Position numbers and translations under genes: made by a program. Below, in pieces: positions 16,485 to 24,857 of a stretch of 64,000 nt of DNA. The stretch is from the NCBI GenBank assembly GCA_963825765.1, contig CAWGUU010000002.1, positions 59,496 to 123,495 on the forward strand. The letters are read 5' to 3'. A model generated the notes under the pieces. That model saw nothing but the letters and a program-made list of their open reading frames with translations, was not told the DNA's origin and made no database searches. Positions within the stretch are counted from its first letter, which is position 1. The number at the start of each line of letters is the position of its first letter. This DNA is from CAWGUU01 sp963825765. Lineage in GTDB: Bacteria; Actinomycetota; Acidimicrobiia; Acidimicrobiales; AC-14.

Positions 16485-16527
16485 GAGTGTGCAAGGTTCT
16501 GGAATATGTCCAGTTTCTTGCACACTC
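16485..16527 (+). terminator. Hairpin after hicA (GTGCAA family)
   Basis: Outer arms GAGTGTGCAAG / CTTGCACACTC are a perfect 11-bp inverted repeat, and an inner CTGG/CCAG stem closes on an AATATGT loop. It lies between hicA and treY. Its GTGCAA arm matches the hairpins at 8114 and 14171, although the inner sequence differs. Confidence 0.6.
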
Positions 16528-16579
16528 GACGCCCCTCGGCCGTTGAAGTCCGCCCGGATGGGTAGCGTCCCGCGTACCG

Positions 16580-19291
16580 ATGCAGACACCGCGAGCCACC
16601 TACCGCGTCCAGTTCCGTCCCGAGCTCACCTTCGACGACGCCGCCGCCCTGGCCGGTTACCTGGCCGAGCTGGGCGTCAGCCACCTCTACTGCTCGCCGA
16701 TCCTCCAGGCCGCGCCCGGCAGCACCCACGGCTACGACGTCGTCGACCACAGCCGGCTCAACGCCGAGCTGGGCGGCGAGGAGGCCTACGAGCGGCTGTG
16801 CCAGGCCCTGGCCGCCGAGGGCCTCAGCCAGGTCGTCGACATCGTTCCGAACCACATGGCCACCGTCGGCGGCCCGGGGTCGTGGTGGTGGGACGTCCTC
16901 GAAAACGGCCCGTCGAGCCGGTGGGCGGCCGCCTTCGACATCGACTGGGACGCGCCCGAGGAGAAGCTGCGCCAGAGGGTGCTCCTGCCGGTGCTGGGCG
17001 ACCACTACGGAAGGGTCCTGGAGGCCGGCGAGCTCCGACTGGAGCGCCAAGGCGGCAGCTTCGTCGTCCGCTACTACGACCACCTCGTCCCCGTCTCCCC
17101 GAGGTCGCTCGACGAGCTGCTGGCCACCGCTGCGGTGGACGCCGAATCCGACGAGCTGGCCAGCCTGGCCACCTACCACGGCCGCCTGCCCCCGGCCAGC
17201 GCCACCGACGACGCCAGCGTGGAGGAGCGTCACCGGGACAAGGAGGTCCTGCGGTCGCAGCTGGCCCGCCTGCTGGATGAGCAGCCCGACGTGGCCAAGG
17301 CGGTCGACGCCGCCGTCACCGCGGTCAACGCCGAGCCCGACGACCTCCATGGCCTGCTCGAGCGCCAGAGCTACCGCCTGGCCTTCTGGCGGGCCGCCGG
17401 CCAGGAGCTGGGCTACCGCCGCTTCTTCGACGTCCCGACGCTGGTCGGCCTGCGGATGGAGAACCGGCGGGTCTTCGACGCCGCCCACGCCCTGGTGCTC
17501 GACCTCGTCCGCGACGGCAAGGTCGACGGGCTCCGCGTCGACCACCCCGACGGACTTCGCGACCCGGAGGGGTACTTCCGGCGGCTGCGCAACCAGACCA
17601 CCGAGACCACGTGGATCGGCGCCGAGAAGATCCTGGAAACCAGATCACCGATCGGCAGGGAGGTCCTCCCGCCCTGGCCCATCGCCGGCACGACGGGCTA
17701 CGACTTCCTCAACGTGGTCGGCGGGCTGTTCGTCGACCCGGCCGGGGAGGCGCCCCTCACCGACCTGTACCTGGAGGTCACCGGCGTCGAGGAGGCCTGG
17801 CCCGAGATCGTCCGCGAGGGCAAGAACCTGGTGCTGCGCGAGGTGCTCGGGGCCGACGTCAACCGGTTGGTGAACCTGCTGGTGGCGGTGTGCGAGCTCC
17901 ACCGGCGCCACCGCGATTTCACCCGCCGGGAGCTGCACCAGGCCCTGTGGGAAGTGATCGCCAGCATGCCCGTGTACCGCACCTACGTGCGACCGGGCGA
18001 CGAGCCGTCGGACGCCGACGTGGCCGCGATCACCGCGGCAGTGACCGAAGCCGCCGACCGCCTGCCCGACCTGGACCCCGAGCTGTTCGGCTTCATCCAG
18101 GACCTGCTCCTCCTGCGCGTGCCCGGGCGGGCGGAGACCGACTTCGCCCTGCGGTTCCAGCAGACGACGGGCCCGGTGATGGCCAAGGGGGTGGAGGACA
18201 CCGCCTTCTACCGCTACAACCGTCTCGTCTCGCTCAACGACGTGGGCGGCGACCCCGGCCGCTTCGGCACCTCGCTCGACGAGTTCCACGCCCACAACCG
18301 GCGGATCGCGGCCGATTGGCCGGCGACCCAGCTGGCCACCTCCACCCACGACACCAAGCGCAGCGAGGACGTGCGGGCCCGCATCGGGCTCCTCTCGGAG
18401 ATCCCCGCCCAGTGGGCCGACTCGGTGCGCCGGTGGACGGCGATGAACGCCCACTTCAAGCACGACGGCGGCCACACGCACAACCGCCACACGCACGACG
18501 GCTGGCCCGACCCCAATGCCGAATACCTTCTCTACCAGACCCTCGTCGGTGCCTGGCCCATCGACGCCGACCGGGCCGTCGCCTACCTGGAGAAGGCCAC
18601 CCGGGAGGCGAAGGCCCACACCTCCTGGATCGACCCCGATCCCGCCTACGACGACGCCGTGCGCCGCTTCGTCGAGTCGGCGCTGGCCGACGCCGCCTTC
18701 ACCGACGACCTGACACAGTTCGTGGCGCCACTGGTCGGGCCCGGGCGCACGGTGTCGCTGGCCCAGACCCTCCTGAAGCTCACGTCGCCCGGCGTGCCCG
18801 ACATCTACCAGGGCACCGAGGTGTGGGACCTCAGCCTGGTCGACCCCGACAACCGCCGGCCCGTCGACTACGAGCTGCGCCGCCGTCTGCTCGAGCGCCT
18901 CAGGGACGCCTCGGTCGACACGGTCCTTGCGCGAACCGACGAGGGCGGCCCCAAGCTGTGGCTGACCCAGCGGGCGCTGGCCGTGCGACGGGCCCATCCC
19001 GACGCCTTCGGGCCCGACGGCGGGTACGAGCCGCTCGATGCCGCCGGCGAGCGAGCCGGCCACGTCGTCGCCTTCGTTCGGACCGATCGGGAAAGGGGAG
19101 ATCGGCTTGCGGTGGTCGTCCCCCGCCTGGTGCTGGGACTGGCCGCCGCCGGCGGCTGGGGCGACACCACGGTGGACCTCCCGGCCGGCACGTGGGTCGA
19201 CGCCCTCGACGGCGCCGAAATCGAGGGAGGCCCCGTGCGGGCCGGCGATCTCCTCGGTCGGTTCCCCGTGGCCCTGCTGGTGCGGCGATGA
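16580..19291 (+). CDS. treY: Malto-oligosyltrehalose synthase TreY
   Basis: A GH13 enzyme that converts the reducing end of malto-oligosaccharides to a trehalosyl unit. The N-terminal TYRVQFRPELTFDDAA and LYCSPILQAAPGSTHGYDV are TreY hallmarks; VVDIVPNHMA, VDGLRVDHPDGL (nucleophile Asp), WIGAEKIL (acid Glu) and STHDTKRSEDVRAR follow. Its 903 residues are normal. It overlaps treZ by ATGA. The pair acts in the cytoplasm, making trehalose from glycogen-type chains; no debranching enzyme TreX is present. Confidence 0.95.
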   Translation: MQTPRATYRVQFRPELTFDDAAALAGYLAELGVSHLYCSPILQAAPGSTHGYDVVDHSRLNAELGGEEAYERLCQALAAEGLSQVVDIVPNHMATVGGPGSWWWDVLENGPSSRWAAAFDIDWDAPEEKLRQRVLLPVLGDHYGRVLEAGELRLERQGGSFVVRYYDHLVPVSPRSLDELLATAAVDAESDELASLATYHGRLPPASATDDASVEERHRDKEVLRSQLARLLDEQPDVAKAVDAAVTAVNAEPDDLHGLLERQSYRLAFWRAAGQELGYRRFFDVPTLVGLRMENRRVFDAAHALVLDLVRDGKVDGLRVDHPDGLRDPEGYFRRLRNQTTETTWIGAEKILETRSPIGREVLPPWPIAGTTGYDFLNVVGGLFVDPAGEAPLTDLYLEVTGVEEAWPEIVREGKNLVLREVLGADVNRLVNLLVAVCELHRRHRDFTRRELHQALWEVIASMPVYRTYVRPGDEPSDADVAAITAAVTEAADRLPDLDPELFGFIQDLLLLRVPGRAETDFALRFQQTTGPVMAKGVEDTAFYRYNRLVSLNDVGGDPGRFGTSLDEFHAHNRRIAADWPATQLATSTHDTKRSEDVRARIGLLSEIPAQWADSVRRWTAMNAHFKHDGGHTHNRHTHDGWPDPNAEYLLYQTLVGAWPIDADRAVAYLEKATREAKAHTSWIDPDPAYDDAVRRFVESALADAAFTDDLTQFVAPLVGPGRTVSLAQTLLKLTSPGVPDIYQGTEVWDLSLVDPDNRRPVDYELRRRLLERLRDASVDTVLARTDEGGPKLWLTQRALAVRRAHPDAFGPDGGYEPLDAAGERAGHVVAFVRTDRERGDRLAVVVPRLVLGLAAAGGWGDTTVDLPAGTWVDALDGAEIEGGPVRAGDLLGRFPVALLVRR

Positions 19292-21009
19292 AGGCCGAGC
19301 TCGAGGTGTGGGCGCCGAACGCCAAGCACGTGACCGTCGTCGGCGGCGCCCGGCCACGTGTCCAGATGGACGGGCCCGACGACGACGGTTGGTTCCGCGT
19401 GGCCGTCGACCTGGGCAGCGACGACTGCTACTCCTTCTCCCTCGACGGCGGGCCGCCGCGGCCCGACCCGAGGTCGCCGTGGCAGCCCGAGGGCGTGCAC
19501 GGTCCTTCCCGCCCCGTCGACCACGCCCGGTTCAGCTGGACCGACGGCGGCTGGAAGGGGCGACCACTGGCGCAGGCTGTCGTCTACGAGCTGCACGTCG
19601 GGACATTCTCGTCGGAGGGCACCTTCGACGGCGCCGCCGCCCGCCTCGACCACCTGGTCGACCTGGGGGTGGACGTGGTCGAGCTCATGCCCGTCGCCCA
19701 GTTCCCGGGTCGCCGCGGGTGGGGCTACGACGGCGTCGACCTCTACGCCCCCCACCAGGCCTACGGCGGGCCCGACGGGCTGAAGCGCCTCGTCGACGCC
19801 TGCCACGCCCGCGGCCTGGCCGTGGTGATCGACGTCGTCTACAACCACCTCGGGCCGGCGGGGAACTACCTCTCCGAGTTCGGGCCCTACTTCACCGACC
19901 GCTACGGCACGCCCTGGGGGATGGCGGTCAACCTCGACGGCGCCGACAGCGACGCCGTCCGTGACTTCGTCGTCGGCAACGCCCTGATGTGGCTGCGGGA
20001 CTACCACGCCGACGGGCTGCGGCTGGACGCCATCCACGCCATCGTCGACACGTCCGCCGTCCACATCCTCGAGGAGCTCGTCACCAGTGTCGAGGCCCTC
20101 GGTGCCGATCTGAGCCGGCAGGTGTTCCTCATCGCCGAGAGCGACCTCAACGACCCCCGGATCGTCCACCGCCCGGATTCGGGCGGCTACGGGATCGACG
20201 CCCAGTGGAGCGACGACTTCCACCATGCCCTGCACGCCGTGCTCACCGGCGAGCGGTCGGGCTACTACGCCGATTTCGGCTCGATCGGCGACCTGGCCAA
20301 GGCTCTGCAGCGGGCCTACGTGTACGACGGGGAGTACTCGCCCCACCGCCGCCGGCGCCACGGCCGCGATCCCGCCGGCCTGCACCCCACTCGGTTCCTC
20401 GGCTACCTGCAGAACCACGACCAGGTCGGCAACCGGGCGAGGGGCGAGCGGTCGTCGATGCTGCTCAGCCCGGGAACGTTGCAGGTGGCAGCCGCGGTCG
20501 TGCTCCTCGGCCCGTTCGTGCCGATGCTCTTCCAGGGCGAGGAGTGGGGGGCGTCCACTCCGTTCCTGTACTTCACCGACCACGACGACCTCGAGCTCGG
20601 AGAGGCGGTGAGCGAGGGGCGGCGGCGCGAGTTCGCCGCCTTCGGGTGGTCGCCCGACGACGTTCCGGATCCGCAGGCCGAGGAGACGTTCGAGGCGTCG
20701 GTGCTGCGGTGGGACGAGCTCGCCGAGGCGCCTCACGCCCGCCTCTTCGACTGGCACCGCCGCCTCGTCGCCCTGCGCCGGTCACTGCCCGCCGTCGACT
20801 TCGACGAGGTCGACGTTCGCTACGACGAGGACGACCGGTGGCTGGTCCTCGGCCGGGGCCCGATCTCGGTGGCCTGCAACCTGTCGGACCATCGCCGGCG
20901 GGTGGGCGTCGTCGAAGGCAGGCTGCTGCTGGCGTCCGACGACGCCGTCGTGGTCGACGGCGGCGTCGTCACCCTCCCCCCGGAGAGCGTGGCGGTCCTC
21001 GGCCGGTAG
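19288..21009 (+). CDS. treZ: Malto-oligosyltrehalose trehalohydrolase TreZ
   Basis: A GH13 enzyme that releases trehalose from the TreY product. An N-terminal CBM48-like domain (VWAPNAKHVTVV) is followed by the barrel: GYDGVDLYAPHQAYGGPDGL, VIDVVYNHLGPAGNYL, GLRLDAIHAI (nucleophile Asp), FLIAESDLNDPR (acid Glu), LQNHDQVGNRARGER and MLFQGEEWG. The ATG at 19288 overlaps the treY stop; 573 residues is the usual length. Confidence 0.95.
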   Translation: MKAELEVWAPNAKHVTVVGGARPRVQMDGPDDDGWFRVAVDLGSDDCYSFSLDGGPPRPDPRSPWQPEGVHGPSRPVDHARFSWTDGGWKGRPLAQAVVYELHVGTFSSEGTFDGAAARLDHLVDLGVDVVELMPVAQFPGRRGWGYDGVDLYAPHQAYGGPDGLKRLVDACHARGLAVVIDVVYNHLGPAGNYLSEFGPYFTDRYGTPWGMAVNLDGADSDAVRDFVVGNALMWLRDYHADGLRLDAIHAIVDTSAVHILEELVTSVEALGADLSRQVFLIAESDLNDPRIVHRPDSGGYGIDAQWSDDFHHALHAVLTGERSGYYADFGSIGDLAKALQRAYVYDGEYSPHRRRRHGRDPAGLHPTRFLGYLQNHDQVGNRARGERSSMLLSPGTLQVAAAVVLLGPFVPMLFQGEEWGASTPFLYFTDHDDLELGEAVSEGRRREFAAFGWSPDDVPDPQAEETFEASVLRWDELAEAPHARLFDWHRRLVALRRSLPAVDFDEVDVRYDEDDRWLVLGRGPISVACNLSDHRRRVGVVEGRLLLASDDAVVVDGGVVTLPPESVAVLGR

Positions 21010-21061
21010 CTGCTGGCGTGTGGGGGTTACCATCTCCCGAGACGACATCGGGGGCGGACCC

Positions 21062-22963
21062 ATGAGTTACCTGGATGGGCCACGGCTGGCGTTCGCGGGC
21101 GCCTTCCAGGCGGACGTCTCCACCGTCAACAACGACGTCCGGCACTTCGACAACGACAGCTTCGAGGACAGGTACCAGGAGTTCCAACCGGGCCCCAACG
21201 GCGAGGAGAACGGCTGGTGGAACCCGGTCGGCAGCGGTGCCTTCCGGCTCCTGGGGTGCACCGTCCGCGGAGCCGTGGGGGTCGACGGCGAGGCCGTGGT
21301 GAGCGACCCGGTGCTCGGCGCCGCCATCGGTGGTTCGAGCGACAGGGTGGCGGCCAAGATGGTCGACCTCGACCCGCAGTGGCAGCTGTCGTCGGAGCTG
21401 TGGGGCCTGCGCATCGAGGTGATGGCCGGCAAGGACCTGCTCTTCGGTGGGCGGTTCGAGCCAGCCGGATTCCGTGACCTGGGCCGCCAGCCCCGCGCCG
21501 CCCGGTACCAATCGGTGCTGACCGGGGTCGAGTGGGCACCCGCCGGGCTGTCGACCTGGGTGGACTCCCTACGTGAGGCCACCGACGGGAACACGCTCTC
21601 CGTAAGGCTCGTCACCTTCGTGCCCGACATGGACCGGCAGTCGGCCCGGTTCACCATCGGCACCGTGCTCGGTGCCATCGGGCCCTGCCGGTCCGGGGAG
21701 CCCAAACGTTTCGTCGCCGGCAGACGCTTTGCGCCGGCCCCCCCGCCGCTGCCGCCCCCGATGAACCACTTCGACGGGGTCGTCTCGGCGGATGCGGCAG
21801 CGGTCACCATCGACCTGGGCAACGCCCTCACTGTCGCAGATGTACCGGCCGGCATCATGGCCAACTCCGGATCCCTCAGGCTGGCGCTCCTGGCGCGCGG
21901 CGACCTCGACCAGCAGGCGGCGGTCGTGGAGGGAAGCGACTTCACGGCACTGGGCGGCCCCATCGACTACCGCCGCGCCGGGTGGTTGTTCCAGACCTCG
22001 GGCGTGGTCCGCGTGCCGGTTCCACCCACGGTCCGGGCCGACCTGGCCCTCCGGCCGCTGGCGCTGGTGACCGCTGCCGGCGGGGTCACGCGGGTCGTGA
22101 TCAGGGAAACGCTCGACGGCTGGAACGTCAGGGCCGACGACGACCTGCACCGGGTCGACGCCGGCCGCTCCGTGTCGACCGCCGTCCATGTGGCCAAGTT
22201 CGGTGTGCCAGAGGATGGCGCCAGGCCGGTGCTGGTCCTGGTCCCGCCGCTGCCGGGAGTGGGTGGAGGGGCCGCGGGGCTGCCCGGTGAGCCCACCGCC
22301 GACATCCCCGACACCGGCACGCCACCCGGGGCGGTACGGGTCGAGAGTCCGGTGCCGACAGTCGCCGGTGGGCGCACGGTCTTCACCGTCCGCACCAGCG
22401 ACCCCGGCCACCCGCGCCGCTACCTCGACGGCCAGCTCTACCAGTTCAGGGTCGCGCTCTCCGGCGTCGACGCCATCCGCCAGCACCGCCTGGACCGCGT
22501 GTCGATCGTCGTCTACGACGCCTTCGAGGAGCCCGACCAGCCCACGTGGACCGGCCACGTCGAACAGATCCTCACCCAGTACGGCAACCTCTACCCGATC
22601 ATGAGCAAGCGGCTGGTCGACCTGGGTGACCTGAAGTCGGTTCTGGCCAACCGGGCGCTCCTGCGCTTCGCCTTCGACCTCGACATCGGCGACCCGAACC
22701 ACATGCCCGTCACGCGGGATCTGTCCGGCCCGAAGCGGCGCACCCTGCTGCGGTGGCTCGACTCGCCCGACCGGGCCGAGGACGACGTCGAGGACGAAGA
22801 GGTCCCGCTCGTGCGCGGTCGGCTGCTGGCGGACGAGGTCGAACCCACGGGCGGCCCGCCGGACGCCGACGTCGTCGCCGGGCCGCCGGGGGTCGACAGC
22901 AAGACCCTGTTCGCCGACCGCTACCTCGCGGCACTGGGTGACGAGGAGGAGAGCCCGCCGTGA
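21062..22963 (+). CDS. VioB N-terminal-domain-like protein
   Basis: A 633-residue protein. The N-terminus, MSYLDGPRLAFAGAFQADVS, resembles the VioB start (MSILDFPRIHFRGWARVNAP). Near the end, YPIMSKRLVDLGD (511-523) and MPVTRDLSGPKRRTLLRWL (548-566) correspond to the VioB segments YPFMSDKVFSLAD and MPSTRELSAPKARLFLKYL, which precede the ferritin-like domain in VioB. It stops where that domain would begin, and the next gene, overlapping by GTGA, supplies a ferritin-like domain. VioB makes an iminophenylpyruvate-type dimer in violacein synthesis. Function here is unknown; the similarity is recalled by eye. The start is ATG 21062; an in-frame start at 21020 seems too long. Confidence 0.72.
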   Translation: MSYLDGPRLAFAGAFQADVSTVNNDVRHFDNDSFEDRYQEFQPGPNGEENGWWNPVGSGAFRLLGCTVRGAVGVDGEAVVSDPVLGAAIGGSSDRVAAKMVDLDPQWQLSSELWGLRIEVMAGKDLLFGGRFEPAGFRDLGRQPRAARYQSVLTGVEWAPAGLSTWVDSLREATDGNTLSVRLVTFVPDMDRQSARFTIGTVLGAIGPCRSGEPKRFVAGRRFAPAPPPLPPPMNHFDGVVSADAAAVTIDLGNALTVADVPAGIMANSGSLRLALLARGDLDQQAAVVEGSDFTALGGPIDYRRAGWLFQTSGVVRVPVPPTVRADLALRPLALVTAAGGVTRVVIRETLDGWNVRADDDLHRVDAGRSVSTAVHVAKFGVPEDGARPVLVLVPPLPGVGGGAAGLPGEPTADIPDTGTPPGAVRVESPVPTVAGGRTVFTVRTSDPGHPRRYLDGQLYQFRVALSGVDAIRQHRLDRVSIVVYDAFEEPDQPTWTGHVEQILTQYGNLYPIMSKRLVDLGDLKSVLANRALLRFAFDLDIGDPNHMPVTRDLSGPKRRTLLRWLDSPDRAEDDVEDEEVPLVRGRLLADEVEPTGGPPDADVVAGPPGVDSKTLFADRYLAALGDEEESPP

Positions 22964-23985
22964 TCCGGATCGATCCGGCGCTGGTACAAGGCGTGCGGGC
23001 GGCGTCGAGCGCCGAGGACCTGCACACGTTCCTGCAGGATGCGATCAAGCTCGAGCTCGCCACCATTCCTCCGTACCTCACCGCCTACTTCAGCCTGAAG
23101 CCCGGCGTCAACGACCAGGTGGCGAAGATCATCAGGTCGGTCGTCGTGGAGGAGATGCTGCATCTGCTGATCGGCGCCAACGTCCTCAACGCGGTCGGGG
23201 GCCATCCGGTGTTCGACTCCACGGTGGTTCCACACTTCCCCGGCGCGCTCCCCGGCGGGGTCGACGGCGACCTGGCGCTGCACCTGGCCAGGATGTCGGA
23301 CGAGCAGAACGCCATCTTCATGAGCCTGGAGGAGCCCGAGGACGACATCGAGATCCGGCTCCTCGCCGACGAGGAGTTCGAGACCATCGGCACGTTCTAC
23401 GCCGCCGTCGTCGACAAGATCCGCGAGCTCGGTGAGTCGGCCTTCGAGGCGCCGTCGGCGCCGCAGGTGACCAGTTCGTGGTTCCCGCCAGCCGAGCTGT
23501 TCCCTGTCACCGACGTGGCGTCGGCGGTGGCGGCGCTGCAGCTGGTCGTGCGCCAGGGGGAGGGCACGAGCACCAGCCCGGTGGACGCCGAGGGGGACCC
23601 CGCCCACTTCTACCGCTTCAAACAGATCGAGAAGCGCAGGCTGCTGGTCGTGAACTTGGCCGCCCCGAACGGCTTCTCCTTCACCGGCGACCCCGTCGAC
23701 TTCGAGCCGGCACAGGTGTGGCCGCTGTTCACCGACCCCAAACCCGACCGCTACGACCCGCGCACCGCCGCCCGCCGCCTGGTCGACACCTTCAACCGTT
23801 CGTACACGAGGCTGCTCCAGGCCATCCATGCCAGCGTCAACGGGCGACCGGAGGAGGTGGACCCCGCCATCGGCATCATGTTCGAGATGCGCCTGCTGGC
23901 CCTGCAGATCGTGTCGACGCCCGACCCCGAGGACCCCACCCTGACCGTCACCCCGACCTGGCTCTGGCTCGACCCGGCCGGCTAG
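22960..23985 (+). CDS. Ferritin-like (VioB C-terminal-type) protein
   Basis: A 341-residue ferritin-like domain of the iminophenyl-pyruvate dimer synthase type. Helix one carries E32 in AIKLELATIPPYLTAYF; helix two has VVVEEMLHLLIGANVLNAVGG with an EExxH pattern (E64/E65, H68). Such glutamates and His bind a di-iron or haem-like metal site in this superfamily. The GTG start at 22960 overlaps the upstream gene stop, so the two products are probably made together and form one split enzyme. No tryptophan oxidase or other violacein/rebeccamycin-type gene is adjacent. It converges on the anti-sigma gene, 13 bp away. Confidence 0.8.
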   Translation: MIRIDPALVQGVRAASSAEDLHTFLQDAIKLELATIPPYLTAYFSLKPGVNDQVAKIIRSVVVEEMLHLLIGANVLNAVGGHPVFDSTVVPHFPGALPGGVDGDLALHLARMSDEQNAIFMSLEEPEDDIEIRLLADEEFETIGTFYAAVVDKIRELGESAFEAPSAPQVTSSWFPPAELFPVTDVASAVAALQLVVRQGEGTSTSPVDAEGDPAHFYRFKQIEKRRLLVVNLAAPNGFSFTGDPVDFEPAQVWPLFTDPKPDRYDPRTAARRLVDTFNRSYTRLLQAIHASVNGRPEEVDPAIGIMFEMRLLALQIVSTPDPEDPTLTVTPTWLWLDPAG

Positions 23986-23998
23986 TGCGGCGGACGGC

Positions 23999-24259
23999 TC
24001 AACCCTCCAGCCGCCACCGCTGGTAGAGGGACACAAGCTCGTCGAGGACCTCGGGCTCGAGCGACTCCGGCTCGATGCGTCCGAGGGCGTGGATCGTCGT
24101 CCGCATCTGCTCCAGGTACTCGCGGCAGTGGTCGCACTCGTCGAGGTGGGCTTCGAAGCGCTCGACCTGGCGGGGCGACATGGCGCCTTCCAGGTACTCG
24201 GTGACGGCCTCGACGGCGTCCCGGCAGACGAGCGCCTGGCTGCGGAAGCGGGCGGGCAT
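23999..24259 (-). CDS. Zinc-finger anti-sigma factor (zf-HC2)
   Basis: An 86-residue protein with H38-x3-C42-x2-C45 (HLDECDHC), the ZAS motif of anti-sigma factors such as RsrA. It has no membrane segment, so it would act in the cytoplasm, possibly by redox- or metal-sensitive release of its sigma factor. It follows the ECF sigma gene by four bases. Confidence 0.88.
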   Translation of the reverse strand: MPARFRSQALVCRDAVEAVTEYLEGAMSPRQVERFEAHLDECDHCREYLEQMRTTIHALGRIEPESLEPEVLDELVSLYQRWRLEG

Positions 24260-24263
24260 CTCG

Positions 24264-24857
24264 CTATGCCTCCCCTAGTACCGGCTCGAGCATGTTCCTG
24301 ATCCGCGACCGGCCCCGGTGCAGCAGCACCCGCTGGTTGGCCTCGCTGATCTCCAGCAGGGCGCAGACCTCGGCCGCGTCGAGTCCCTCGAAGTCCCGCA
24401 GCACGACGACCCGGCGCTGGCTGGGGGGCAGATCGTCGAGCAGCTTGGCGATCTTGGCCACCGTCTGTCGGGCCAGGATGCGGTCCTCGGCGTCGTCGGT
24501 CCACGGCGCCGGGGGGTCGATCCACTGGCCGCCCGACGCGAACCGCTCGGGCGCGACGGCAGCCTCGTAGGTCCCGGTGACCGGCCGGTCCCGACGCTCC
24601 CGGACCCCGGCGGTGCGGGCCCGGTTCACGAGGATGCGGAAGATCCAGGTCTTGAGCGACGACCGGCCCTCGAACCTGTCGATCCCCCGCAGGACGCCGA
24701 CCCAGGTGTCCTGGACCACGTCCTCGGCCGCGGTACGGAAGGGCACGAACGTGGACGCCAGCCGTAGGAGGGGCGCGTGGTACTGCTCGACGAGGTCCAC
24801 GAACGCCGCCTCGTCGCCAGCCCTCAGCCTCGCCACCAGCGCGGCATCGTCGACCAC
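24264..24857 (-). CDS. ECF sigma-70 factor
   Basis: An RpoE-type sigma factor. Region 2 has EYVDLVEQYH-like helices and AEDVVQDTWVGVLRGIDRFEGRS...WIFRILVNRAR; region 4 has LPPSQRRVVVLRDFEGLDAAEVCALLEISEANQRVLLHRGRSRI. The start GTG 24857 lies inside the 3' end of the antiporter gene (34-bp overlap). With the zinc anti-sigma gene it forms a standard sigma/anti-sigma pair. What it responds to is unknown; the VOC protein and antiporter upstream are candidate co-regulated genes. Confidence 0.92.
   Translation of the reverse strand: MVDDAALVARLRAGDEAAFVDLVEQYHAPLLRLASTFVPFRTAAEDVVQDTWVGVLRGIDRFEGRSSLKTWIFRILVNRARTAGVRERRDRPVTGTYEAAVAPERFASGGQWIDPPAPWTDDAEDRILARQTVAKIAKLLDDLPPSQRRVVVLRDFEGLDAAEVCALLEISEANQRVLLHRGRSRIRNMLEPVLGEA

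Noticed and set aside
16485..16527. Hairpin as a CRISPR or attachment site
   Set aside because: Single copy with one stem, no spacer array and no integrase nearby; terminator-type reading is simpler.
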